Shown: in pieces, positions 42,006 to 52,241 of the stretch
How positions within the stretch are numbered: position 1 is the first letter of the stretch
Layout of the letters: every line of letters begins with the position of its first letter
Source: Pseudomonas marginalis
GTDB taxonomy: Bacteria > Pseudomonadota > Gammaproteobacteria > Pseudomonadales > Pseudomonadaceae
Length of the DNA: 64,000 nucleotides
Direction of reading: 5' to 3'
NCBI RefSeq assembly: GCF_001645105.1
Contig: NZ_LKEG01000060.1
Coordinates: 202,383 to 266,382 of the forward strand
Notes under the pieces: model-generated
The model's input: the letters and a program-made list of their open reading frames with translations, nothing else
The model's database searches: none
What the model was told of the DNA's origin: nothing
Position numbers and translations under genes: made by a program

Positions 42006-42428
42006 GGGAAAAAACCTCGTCGCGTCTTGTTTGAAGTATCCGTTTGCCAGCCACGCATTCATTGCGTGGGCAGGGCTGCTCGCTGACCAGAAGCTTAGGT
42101 GGTCAAGTCAGGTTTGGCGGGGAATGCGACGGGATGAACGATGGCTCAAGGGAGAGTTGAGCAGGTAAGGGCGAACTGCGAACGGTCTTCGGGCGTCGTG
42201 GGCCTTTGTACGATCCATCAGTGTGTAGCCGGGTTACCTGGTTAGCTTCCGTCCCTCGGGACAACTTCGTTCCAGTCGCAACCTCGTCAAACACACCTTG
42301 TGGGCGGTACAGACACGAATCGGCTCAGGTGGGTAACTTGGAGCGACGATCCGAAGGCCCTTGCCAGGGCCCCTGATTAGCGGGAGCGAGGCCATCATGC
42401 CCATGCTTTTTTGGATCGTCAAATGTTT
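42006..42428. other. Long non-coding leader of aceA
   Basis: No gene is visible on either strand in this 423-bp stretch. If the aceA promoter overlaps the palindrome at 42429-42454, the region is a long 5' untranslated leader. A GC-rich inverted stretch near 42355-42375 (GGCCCTTGCCAGGGCCC) could fold. I see no known riboswitch. Confidence 0.35.
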
Positions 42429-42454
42429 TGTAGTGCTTTTTTTCAAGCACTACA
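42429..42454. promoter_or_regulatory. Perfect palindrome, candidate RccR operator
   Basis: TGTAGTGCTT (42429-42438) and AAGCACTACA (42445-42454) form a perfect 10-bp dyad with a 6-bp centre. The ends TGTAGT-N14-ACTACA resemble what I recall of the recognition sequence of RccR, the RpiR-family regulator of aceA, glcB and pyruvate metabolism in P. fluorescens. On the minus strand TTGAAA overlaps it as a possible -35. The T-rich centre could instead make it a weak hairpin terminator. Confidence 0.55.
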
Positions 42455-42494
42455 TCTTTAGTCTAAGACGACTCATCAGTCAGTTTTTGGTGCT

Positions 42495-43232
42495 TCAGTT
42501 CAAGGTGTCGACTTTAACCCGTACCGTCAGGTCATCGCGACCCTGAGTAGAGTAGCTGCGGGTTGTAGAGGATTTGTCGGCCTGGGTCTCGCGATTGATG
42601 CCAGCCAGGGAGATCCACTCGCCCAGCCGCCCACTGACGGTTGTGTCGGTGCTTTGCACGTTCACTACATCGGGACGTTCCTGGCTCATGCGGTCACGGT
42701 TGGTGCTGATCGCCAGATGAACGGTCTCGCCGGTGACGCTGGCGGTTACGTAGAAGCCCTGGGTCACGTTGCGATACTGAGTCTGGTTTTGCAGTCGGCC
42801 GTAGCTGTCCTGCTGGGTGGTGGTCAGCGGCACGCTCTGGCCGATCTGGATCAGTGCGGGGACGCCTTCGCTGGCCTGGATCTGCTGGATGCCGCCATCG
42901 CGGCTGGTGGTGCCGTAGCTGATGATGCGGGTTTGGCTATCGCCGCTGTTCTGCTGGTTGTTTTCGTTGGTGTCGACGGTGATCAGCAGGCGCTTGGCGG
43001 GTGTATCGAGTTGAGAAAGCAGGGCGCGCAGGTCCTGGATCTTGGCGGGGGCGGCATTCACGATCAACTGGTTGCCGTAAGCGCTGACGGTGCCGCCCTT
43101 GCCGATGAAATTCTGTGCCACGGGGAGCAGATCGGCGCTGGTGCGGTTGCTCAGGTTGACGACTTCGGTGTCGGCCACGGCCGAGACGCTGGCGGTCAGG
43201 AGGAGGGTGGTGAGCAGGGTGCGTAGGGACAT
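42495..43232 (-). CDS. Short secretin-like periplasmic protein
   Basis: A 245-residue exported protein with a Sec signal peptide (residues 1-20, VSAVADTE). It contains a secretin N1/N3-like domain ('ADLLPVAQNFIGKGGTVSAYGNQLIVNAAPAKIQDLRALLSQLD') and a following strand-rich region resembling the start of a secretin barrel, but stops before the full C-terminal gate. I broke that segment in use: its key is the GNxLIV strand. It may be a pilotin-like or NolW-type partner rather than a pore. No secretion genes lie nearby. Confidence 0.65.
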   Translation of the reverse strand: MSLRTLLTTLLLTASVSAVADTEVVNLSNRTSADLLPVAQNFIGKGGTVSAYGNQLIVNAAPAKIQDLRALLSQLDTPAKRLLITVDTNENNQQNSGDSQTRIISYGTTSRDGGIQQIQASEGVPALIQIGQSVPLTTTQQDSYGRLQNQTQYRNVTQGFYVTASVTGETVHLAISTNRDRMSQERPDVVNVQSTDTTVSGRLGEWISLAGINRETQADKSSTTRSYSTQGRDDLTVRVKVDTLN

Positions 43233-43358
43233 GTCCGTTATCTCTGCGAGTCAAAGGCTGGATAGTGCCAGTTTGTCGGCCTGGCAGGTCGCAAATTGAA
43301 TCGTAGACGGCAAAATGCCCTGGCATGGCAGGGCATTGTTGGTGTTGCTGAAATGGCT

Positions 43359-43441
43359 ATCGGGGGCAAGCCCCCTCCCACTTTTTGACCGAGTAAGTCC
43401 TTGGGAATGCGGCCAAGTGTGGGAGGGGGCTTGCCCCCGAT
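43359..43441. repeat. REPIN (inverted REP pair)
   Basis: Two copies of a 23-bp REP palindrome with core CGGGGGCAAGCCCCCTCCCA stand in opposite orientation at 43359-43381 and 43419-43441, a perfect inverted repeat with a 37-bp spacer. This is the REPIN layout of fluorescent pseudomonads, mobilised by RAYT transposases elsewhere in the genome. No RAYT gene is in the window. Confidence 0.85.
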
Positions 43442-43461
43442 GGCAGCGACGCGGTCTCGGA

Positions 43462-43884
43462 TCAGGCCCCGCGCACCATATCGACATGCGGGATCCCTAC
43501 TTCCAGGAATTCCTCGCTGACGATCTTGAAGCCCAGCCGTTCATAAAACGGCGCCGCATACACCTGCGCACTCAGGAACTGCTTGGCCTGGCCGCGCTGC
43601 TCGGCTACACCAATCACCGCAGCCATCAGCTTGTCGCCGACCTTCAGCCCGCGCCAGTCCTTGAGTACCGACACGCGGCCGATCTCGCCGCTGGGCAACA
43701 GGCGCGCGGTGCCAATCGGAAAATCGCCTTCAAATGCGAGGAAATGCACCGCGCCGGCGTCGTCCGCGTCCCACTCCAGCTCCGGTGGGACGGATTGTTC
43801 AGCGATAAAGACCGCTTCACGAATGCGCCGAATCTCGGCGATATCCTTTTGCCAATCCGCGACACTGACGTGAATCTTATTCAT
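43462..43884 (-). CDS. GNAT-family N-acetyltransferase
   Basis: A 140-residue acetyltransferase of the GNAT fold. The acetyl-CoA loop is in 'VLKDWRGLKVGDKLMAAV', and 'AAPFYERLGFKIVSEEFLE' is the usual C-terminal strand and helix (ElaA-like pattern). ATG 43884 opens MNKIHVSVADWQ; its start overlaps the roxA stop by 8 bp, so the two are probably co-transcribed. The substrate is unknown. Confidence 0.82.
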   Translation of the reverse strand: MNKIHVSVADWQKDIAEIRRIREAVFIAEQSVPPELEWDADDAGAVHFLAFEGDFPIGTARLLPSGEIGRVSVLKDWRGLKVGDKLMAAVIGVAEQRGQAKQFLSAQVYAAPFYERLGFKIVSEEFLEVGIPHVDMVRGA

Positions 43885-45043
43885 CGGCAAATCCCAGGCT
43901 TCCTTGCTTGACCAGTTCGCACAGCAGATCGCGGCCGTCTTCATCCGCCAGCCATTCGCCGAGGTTCTCGCTGTGCAGCGCATCGGCCGAGCACACTAGC
44001 TTCAGCAGCTCACGCAGCTTGCCGGGCAGGTAACGGCTCTGGCCGCTGGCGAACAGCAGCACGTCGTCGTCGACTTCGGACCAGGCCAGGCGCGCGCTTG
44101 GGTTGCGCACCAGGATCGCGCCATCTTGCAGGCTGCTGATGAAGTCTTCTTCACCCAGTTCTTCACCGGCCACCAGTTCCGGGTAGCGCGGTTCGGTCAT
44201 GAACTGGCCGAACCAGGTCAGCAGCATGCGCTCGTCGCTCATGTGCTCGGCCAGCAGGCTCTTGAGGCGGTCCAGCGCGTCGCTCTGGATCTGGTGGGGG
44301 TCGCTGACCGGCTGGGCGTCGGCGTCGGTGTAGCGCTCTTCGTCAGTCAGGTACTGGCTGAGGAAGTCGGTGAAGTGGGTCAGCACTTCGGCGGCGCTCG
44401 GTGCGCGGAAACCCACGGAGTAGGTCATGCAGTCGTCTTCGGCAATGCCGAAGTGCGCCAGGCGCGGTGGCAGGTAGAGCATGTCGCCCGGTTCCAGCAC
44501 CCATTCGGCGCTTTCTTCGAATTCGGCGAGGATGCGCAAGTCGGCGTGCTGCAGCAGCGGGCTCTCGGAGCTGCACATTTGGCCGATCTTCCAGTTGCGC
44601 TTGCCCTGGGCTTGCAGCAGGAACACGTCGTAGTTGTCGAAGTGCGGGCCGACGCTGCCGCCGGGTGCGGCGAAGCTGATCATCACGTCGTCAATGCGCC
44701 AGCTGGGCAGAAAGCGGAACTGCTCCAGCAGCTCGGCCACTTCCGGCACGAACTGGTCGACCGCCTGCACCAGCAGGGTCCACTCGCGCTCAGGCAGGGT
44801 GCTGAAGGCGTCTTCGGCGAACGGGCCGCGACGCAATTCCCACGGACGCTCGCCGTGTTCAATTACCAGGCGCGACTCGACTTCTTCTTCCAGTGCCAGG
44901 CCGGCGAGTTCGTCGGCGTCGATCGGGCTTTCGAAATCAGGGATGGCCTGACGGATCAGCAGCGGCTTTTTCTGCCAGTAGTCGCGCAGGAATTCCCGTG
45001 CCGTGATGCCGCCCAGAAGTTGAAGAGGGATATCAGGATTCAT
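43877..45043 (-). CDS. roxA: Ribosomal oxygenase RoxA (YcfD), L16 arginine hydroxylase
   Basis: A 388-residue JmjC/cupin 2-oxoglutarate and Fe(II)-dependent oxygenase. The iron ligands are in 'GSVGPHFDNYDVFLLQ' (His-x-Asp) and 'PPRLAHFGIAEDD' (second His). It hydroxylates an arginine of ribosomal protein L16. The C-terminal domain (about 240-388) is the winged-helix dimer region. It is followed immediately by the GNAT gene. Confidence 0.85.
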   Translation of the reverse strand: MNPDIPLQLLGGITAREFLRDYWQKKPLLIRQAIPDFESPIDADELAGLALEEEVESRLVIEHGERPWELRRGPFAEDAFSTLPEREWTLLVQAVDQFVPEVAELLEQFRFLPSWRIDDVMISFAAPGGSVGPHFDNYDVFLLQAQGKRNWKIGQMCSSESPLLQHADLRILAEFEESAEWVLEPGDMLYLPPRLAHFGIAEDDCMTYSVGFRAPSAAEVLTHFTDFLSQYLTDEERYTDADAQPVSDPHQIQSDALDRLKSLLAEHMSDERMLLTWFGQFMTEPRYPELVAGEELGEEDFISSLQDGAILVRNPSARLAWSEVDDDVLLFASGQSRYLPGKLRELLKLVCSADALHSENLGEWLADEDGRDLLCELVKQGSLGFADE

Positions 45044-45086
45044 GTGTAACCTATTGAAAAAAAGAACTTTTCAGACTGGAATAAAA

Positions 45087-45107
45087 ACGCCCGGCGCGGC
45101 CGGGCGT
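45087..45107 (-). terminator. Terminator of purB
   Basis: ACGCCCGG (45087-45094) pairs with CCGGGCGT (45100-45107). On the minus strand it is followed by TTTTTATT, 20 bp after the purB stop. Confidence 0.85.
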
Positions 45108-45127
45108 CTCAAAGGGGCTTGCGTGGA

Positions 45128-46498
45128 TCAGATGCGCTTGGCTTGCTCTACAGCATTGCCGATGTAGTTGGCCGGGGTGAGCAGTTTCAGCTCGGCCTTG
45201 GCCGCGGCTGGCATGTCCAGGCCGTCGATGAAAGTTTGCAGTGCTTCAGGGCTGATGCCCTTGCCACGGGTCAACTCTTTCAGCTTCTCGTAGGGGTTTT
45301 CGATGTTGTAGCGGCGCATCACGGTCTGGATCGGCTCGGCCAATACTTCCCAGCACGCGTCCAGGTCAGCGGCGATCTTCTGCTCATTGAGCTCAAGCTT
45401 GCTGATGCCTTTGAGGCTGGCTTCGTACGCGATCACGCTATGGGCAAAGCCCACGCCGAGGTTGCGCAGTACAGTGGAGTCGGTCAGGTCGCGCTGCCAG
45501 CGGGAGATCGGCAACTTGCTGGCCAGGTGCTGGAAGAGGGCGTTGGCGATACCGAGGTTGCCTTCGGAGTTTTCGAAGTCGATCGGGTTGACCTTGTGCG
45601 GCATGGTCGACGAGCCGATTTCACCGGCAATGGTGCGCTGCTTGAAGTAGCCCAGAGAGATGTAGCCCCAGATATCGCGATCGAAGTCGATCAGGATGGT
45701 GTTGAAGCGCGCAATGGCGTCGAACAGCTCGGCGATGTAGTCGTGCGGTTCGATCTGCGTGGTGTACGGGTTGAAGCCCAGGCCCAGCTCGTCTTCGATG
45801 AAGGCGCGGGCGTTGGCTTCCCAGTCGATCTCCGGGTAGGCCGACAGGTGGGCGTTGTAGTTGCCTACGGCGCCGTTGATCTTGCCCAGCAGCGGTACGG
45901 CGGCGACTTGAGCGATCTGGCGTTCCAGGCGGTACACCACGTTGGCCAGTTCTTTGCCCAAGGTGGTCGGCGAGGCCGGCTGGCCGTGGGTGCGCGACAG
46001 CATCGGCACCGCAGCGAAGCGAATCGCCAGTTCGCGGATGGCTTCGGCGGTCTGGCGCATCAGTGGCAGCATGACGTCATCACGGCCTTCACGCAGCATC
46101 AGGGCGTGGGACAGGTTGTTGATGTCCTCACTGGTGCAGGCAAAGTGGATGAACTCGCTGACCTGGGCCAGTTCCGGCAGCTTGGCCGCTTGCTCTTTGA
46201 GCAGGTACTCGATGGCTTTGACGTCGTGGTTGGTGGTGCGCTCGATCTCTTTCACACGCTCGGCGTGCTCCAGGGAGAAGTTTTCCGCCAGGGTGTTGAG
46301 CACAGCGTTGGCTTGCGCGGAAAACGCCGGCACTTCGCTGATGGCGGGGTGAGCGGCCAGGCGCTGGAGCCAGCGCACTTCAACCAGCACGCGAGCACGG
46401 ATCAGGCCGTATTCGCTGAAAATAGGGCGCAGGGCCTGGGTTTTGCCGGCGTAGCGGCCGTCAACAGGGGAAACCGCAGTGAGCGAAGAGAGCTGCAT
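45128..46498 (-). CDS. purB: Adenylosuccinate lyase
   Basis: A 456-residue fumarase-superfamily enzyme that acts twice in purine synthesis, releasing fumarate from SAICAR and from adenylosuccinate. The signature GSSTMPHKVNP (about residues 295-305) holds the catalytic Ser region, and 'TSEDINNLSHALML' is a further conserved block. I chose ATG 46498 (MQLSSLTAVSPVDGRY) as the known N-terminus. It follows hflD by 125 bp in the order nudJ, mnmA, hflD, purB. Confidence 0.94.
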   Translation of the reverse strand: MQLSSLTAVSPVDGRYAGKTQALRPIFSEYGLIRARVLVEVRWLQRLAAHPAISEVPAFSAQANAVLNTLAENFSLEHAERVKEIERTTNHDVKAIEYLLKEQAAKLPELAQVSEFIHFACTSEDINNLSHALMLREGRDDVMLPLMRQTAEAIRELAIRFAAVPMLSRTHGQPASPTTLGKELANVVYRLERQIAQVAAVPLLGKINGAVGNYNAHLSAYPEIDWEANARAFIEDELGLGFNPYTTQIEPHDYIAELFDAIARFNTILIDFDRDIWGYISLGYFKQRTIAGEIGSSTMPHKVNPIDFENSEGNLGIANALFQHLASKLPISRWQRDLTDSTVLRNLGVGFAHSVIAYEASLKGISKLELNEQKIAADLDACWEVLAEPIQTVMRRYNIENPYEKLKELTRGKGISPEALQTFIDGLDMPAAAKAELKLLTPANYIGNAVEQAKRI

Positions 46499-46623
46499 GG
46501 GGTGTTCTCGGACAGTCGGGCAACGAAATGGGGCGCGTATCATACATGAAAAAATCCGCCGGTCCGTTGCCAACTGACCGGCGTATTACGCGTAACGGCT
46601 TGAAAAAGGCCTGCTGGTGCGAC

Positions 46624-47247
46624 TTATTCGTTGCGCATCAACGGGTAAAGCTCTTTGAGTAATTTGCGTCGGCTGATCACCAGTTGCCAACGATGTCCGC
46701 CCAACTGGCGCCACAACCGTGCCGAGCGAATACCGGCCAGGAGCAGGGCGCGGATTTTCGAGGCGTTGTTCGGTTGCTGCAGGTTGCGCATGTCGCCGTG
46801 GACCTGGATCCGCTGGCGCAAGGTGCTCAAGGTGTCCTGGTACAGCGCACCGCAGGCGGCAACCACGTTTTCGTGGGCCGGGCCGAAGTGTTCCACTTGG
46901 GATTGGATTTGCGGCAGGCGCTTACCGATGACCTCCAGCATGTCCTCGCGCTTGGCCAGTTGACGCTCCAGGCCGAGCATCGACAAGGCATAGCGCAACG
47001 GCTCGCGCTGCAGGGTGCTGGGGTCGCGCTCCAGGGCACCGATCAGTGCGCGGTAGCCTTCACGCAGCGCCAGGTCGTCGCCCCCGTAGACTTCCAGGGT
47101 GTCCTTGGGGTCGCGGATCAACAGGCTGCCGAGCATGCAGGTCAGGCCTGCCTCGGTGACCTGTCCGGTCTTGGCGATCTTGTCCACCAGCACGGCAGCA
47201 AGGAAAACCCCGCCGAGTGCCGTCAATTGCTCCTGGGTCGGGCTCAT
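46624..47247 (-). CDS. hflD: HflD homologue (lysogenization regulator)
   Basis: A 207-residue, mostly helical, membrane-associated protein of the HflD family. In E. coli HflD binds phage lambda CII and favours its breakdown; its native role is unclear. 'MSPTQEQLTALGGVFLAAVLVDKIA' begins the first helices (split by the usual turn). The gene overlaps the mnmA stop by 4 bp and lies before purB, the same order as in E. coli. Confidence 0.9.
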   Translation of the reverse strand: MSPTQEQLTALGGVFLAAVLVDKIAKTGQVTEAGLTCMLGSLLIRDPKDTLEVYGGDDLALREGYRALIGALERDPSTLQREPLRYALSMLGLERQLAKREDMLEVIGKRLPQIQSQVEHFGPAHENVVAACGALYQDTLSTLRQRIQVHGDMRNLQQPNNASKIRALLLAGIRSARLWRQLGGHRWQLVISRRKLLKELYPLMRNE

Positions 47248-48368
47248 GCCGGGTTGCTCCAGGCTTCGGCGACTTCAATCACGCCGCCGCCCAGGCAGAT
47301 TTCGCCGTCATAGAACACCACGGACTGGCCCGGGGTGACCGCGCGTTGCGGGTCATCGAAGGTGGCCCGGTAGCCAGTGGCGGTTTTTTCCAGGGTGCAA
47401 GGCTGGTCGCCCTGGCGATAGCGCACTTTGGCGGTCAGGCGGCGTGGCGTGCTCAGGTCGATCGGGTTGACCCAATAGATCTCGGAAGCCAGCAGCGCGC
47501 CGGAGAACAGCAGCGGGTGTTCGTTGCCCTGGCCGACGATCAACACGTTATTGTCCAGGTCCTTGACCAGCACGTACCACGGCTCTTCACCGGCGTCTTT
47601 CAGGCCACCGATGCCCAGGCCCTGACGCTGGCCGATGGTGTGGTACATCAGGCCGTGGTGGCGGCCGATCACTTCACCGTCGGTGGTCTTGATTTCACCC
47701 GGCTGCGCCGGCAGGTACTGCTTGAGGAAGTCGCTGAAGCGGCGTTCGCCGATAAAGCAGATCCCGGTGGAATCTTTCTTCTTGGCGGTGGCCAGGCCAT
47801 GTTTCTCGGCAATCTTGCGCACTTCGGGTTTTTCCAGTTCGCCCACCGGGAACAGGGTCTTGGCGATCTGTTCACCGCCGACGGCGTGCAGGAAGTAGCT
47901 CTGGTCCTTGTTCGGGTCCAGGCCCTTGAGCAGTTCGGTGCGGCCATCGATATCGCGGCGGCGCACGTAGTGGCCAGTGGCAATCAGGTCGGCGCCGAGC
48001 ATCATGGCGTAGTCGAGGAACGCCTTGAACTTGATTTCACGGTTGCACAGGATGTCCGGGTTCGGCGTGCGGCCGGCCTTGTATTCGGCCAGGAAGTGCT
48101 CGAACACATTGTCCCAGTACTCGGCGGCGAAGTTGGCGGTGTGCAGCTTGATGCCAATCTTATCGCACACGGCCTGGGCGTCCGCCAGGTCGTCCATGGC
48201 GGTGCAGTATTCCGTTCCATCGTCTTCTTCCCAGTTCTTCATGAACAGGCCTTCCACCTCATAACCCTGCTCCATGAGCAGAACGGCGGAAACGGAAGAA
48301 TCCACGCCGCCGGACATGCCGACGATAACGCGCTTCTTTTGTGTGTCAGAAGGGGCTGGATCACGCAT
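47244..48368 (-). CDS. mnmA: tRNA-specific 2-thiouridylase MnmA
   Basis: A 374-residue enzyme that makes 2-thiouridine at wobble position 34 of Lys, Glu and Gln tRNAs. The PP-loop ATP motif is GMSGGVDSSVSA near residue 18. The two catalytic cysteines lie in ILCNREIKF and STGICFIGER. It ends with a 4-bp overlap into hflD and follows the Nudix gene by 59 bp. Confidence 0.94.
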   Translation of the reverse strand: MRDPAPSDTQKKRVIVGMSGGVDSSVSAVLLMEQGYEVEGLFMKNWEEDDGTEYCTAMDDLADAQAVCDKIGIKLHTANFAAEYWDNVFEHFLAEYKAGRTPNPDILCNREIKFKAFLDYAMMLGADLIATGHYVRRRDIDGRTELLKGLDPNKDQSYFLHAVGGEQIAKTLFPVGELEKPEVRKIAEKHGLATAKKKDSTGICFIGERRFSDFLKQYLPAQPGEIKTTDGEVIGRHHGLMYHTIGQRQGLGIGGLKDAGEEPWYVLVKDLDNNVLIVGQGNEHPLLFSGALLASEIYWVNPIDLSTPRRLTAKVRYRQGDQPCTLEKTATGYRATFDDPQRAVTPGQSVVFYDGEICLGGGVIEVAEAWSNPA

Positions 48369-48427
48369 AGGGTTTCAACGGGTGTCTTGAAAAAGGACGC
48401 GATTCTAGCAGGCCTGGGCCCGCAAGG

Positions 48428-48874
48428 CTAAAGAGAAGGGCGGATCAATTCCAGGCTGTGGCGCTGGCCGGCCAGATAATCGTCGATACAGCGGATGATC
48501 AGCTCGCTGCGCCAGTCGTCGCGCAGCGCCATCAGCTCGTCACGGGTCAGCCAGCGGGCGCGCAGGATGCCTTCGTCGAGTTGATAGTCCGGGTGGTGCT
48601 TCAGGGCTTTGGCGGTGAAGCAGACCCGCTGGTAGGTCACGCCATTGCTGGGGGCGGTGTAGAGGTAGATGCCGACGATACCGGTGGCTTCGACATCCCA
48701 GCCGGTCTCCTCAAGGGTTTCGCGCACGGCGGCTTCGGTCAGGGTTTCATGCGGGTCGAGGTGGCCGGCGGGCTGGTTGAGCACGGCGCGGCCGCCTTTG
48801 AGCTCTTCGACCATCAGGAAGCGGCCGTTGTCTTCGACGAGGGTGGCGACAGTGATGTGGGGTTGCCAGGTCAT
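48428..48874 (-). CDS. nudJ: Nudix hydrolase, NudJ-like
   Basis: A 148-residue pyrophosphohydrolase. The Nudix box is present: 'GHLDPHETLTEAAVRETLEE' and TGW, with the Glu residues that bind the metal. NudJ in E. coli acts on thiamine pyrimidine pyrophosphates and dNTPs. The order nudJ-mnmA-hflD-purB matches E. coli and supports the name. Confidence 0.85.
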   Translation of the reverse strand: MTWQPHITVATLVEDNGRFLMVEELKGGRAVLNQPAGHLDPHETLTEAAVRETLEETGWDVEATGIVGIYLYTAPSNGVTYQRVCFTAKALKHHPDYQLDEGILRARWLTRDELMALRDDWRSELIIRCIDDYLAGQRHSLELIRPSL

Positions 48875-48941
48875 AAGCGGGTCTCAAGTACGGAGGGGTG
48901 TGTATCGTGTCCGCATGATACGCCTGGCAATGTCGGGCGGC

Positions 48942-49343
48942 TTAGACTGTGCCAGTGGTTTGCACTGTCGGGGAAAATATCAGTATCGCCTCGTTGTTTG
49001 GGTCGGGCTGCCATTTTTGAACGTCTGAGGCGTTATTCTCATTGCGGATAATGCACTTCCATTCCACTTTTTCATTGAGCTTAACATTGGAAAATCCCAC
49101 CAAGCCGGTCCAGGTCGGGTAATTCGAGGGGGTGAGTAAAACAGCTTTAGCTGGGGCCCAGTTTCCGATCTCCGGCAGCGACCCCACTACATAGACGCTA
49201 TATCCGGGTTTCGTGATGCCATTTTTGCATGTGAAGTCGGCGTGGAGGAAATAGCTTATTTGGACATTTTGACCGGCATTCGCTAATGGCAGCAATGCAA
49301 GTAAGACAGCGTAAAGCGGTACTGAAATATTGGTGTGTCGCAT
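48942..49343 (-). CDS. Secreted stand-alone CBM20 starch-binding domain protein
   Basis: A 133-residue exported protein: a Sec signal peptide (residues 1-22, PLANAG end) followed by one domain that matches CBM20 ('GYSVYVVGSLPEIGNW', 'AVLLTPSNYPTWTGLV' and 'VEWKCIIRNENN' then 'WQPDPNNEAI', ending near residue 120). Trp residues expected to bind starch or glycogen are present. No catalytic domain is attached and none is near. The gene is less GC-rich than its neighbours, which may indicate transfer. ATG 49343 is chosen for the signal peptide. Function beyond carbohydrate binding is unknown. Confidence 0.7.
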   Translation of the reverse strand: MRHTNISVPLYAVLLALLPLANAGQNVQISYFLHADFTCKNGITKPGYSVYVVGSLPEIGNWAPAKAVLLTPSNYPTWTGLVGFSNVKLNEKVEWKCIIRNENNASDVQKWQPDPNNEAILIFSPTVQTTGTV

Positions 49344-49479
49344 TTGAGAGTCTCCTGTTCTTTGGGCATTAGCCGCATTTGCAGGATGGCCTCTGGGGGG
49401 CGTCAGGTAACCTGTTAAAGCTAACAGTTCATTAGAGTCTTTCGAGATAACACTTCCCTTGCAGTGGCCTGAAAACACA

Positions 49480-49502
49480 AACCCCGGCACATGGCCGGGG
49501 TT
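49480..49502 (-). terminator. Terminator of idh
   Basis: AACCCCGGC (49480-49488) pairs with GCCGGGGTT (49494-49502). On the minus strand it is followed by TGTGTTTT. It lies 21 bp after the idh stop and 137 bp before the CBM20 gene. Confidence 0.8.
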
Positions 49503-49522
49503 CGTGGTATCGCCTTACAACC

Positions 49523-51748
<2,226 letters not shown>

Positions 51749-52241
51749 ATTCGGATTAACTCTCTTCTTTGCTGAAAGCGTGCGCAGAAACTCGAGATGC
51801 GCCGGGTGGAGCGCGTTCGTTCAAAGTCATCCATGAGCGAAATGTCGAGGTTTCTTCGCGGTGATGTTGGGTTGCATCAGTCGAGCGTCAAGCGGGTGGA
51901 CTATTGTATTAGCCCTGCTTTGTAGCGGAAGGCGCTGTTCTAGAGCGGTCCGCCGTCGTGACTCTTTGGTCAGCGGCGGCATTATACATAGGTCGCTATG
52001 CTTACGCCGAGCCTTCATACAAAAGGTGTGTCGTCCATTGGTCTAAAGGTCGCAGGTGCCGGGATACGCCTAAAGTCGCACGATGTGCTCAAGATTGGCG
52101 CTTTTCCCTTTGCTTTCAGGCTTGTAGGCGACAATTTATGCTGTTTTCGATGCAAATGAGCATGGCGCGAGGTTTCAGTCGCCATTTATCTGGAGTAGGC
52201 TCGAACGCAGCCAGATGTTTAATCCATAGATGGAGTTCAGC
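51749..52241. promoter_or_regulatory. Divergent idh/icd control region
   Basis: The 493-bp gap must hold promoters for both genes. A minus-strand TATAAT (complement of ATTATA at 51981-51986) could be a -10 box for idh, though no convincing -35 precedes it. I find no clear dyad and no gene. GGAG at 52232-52235 is the icd ribosome-binding site. Confidence 0.4.

Noticed and set aside
42429..42454. Calling the palindrome before aceA a terminator of the secretin-like gene
   Set aside because: The stem is AT-rich and the T tract is in the loop rather than after the stem, so an operator is the better reading, though not excluded.
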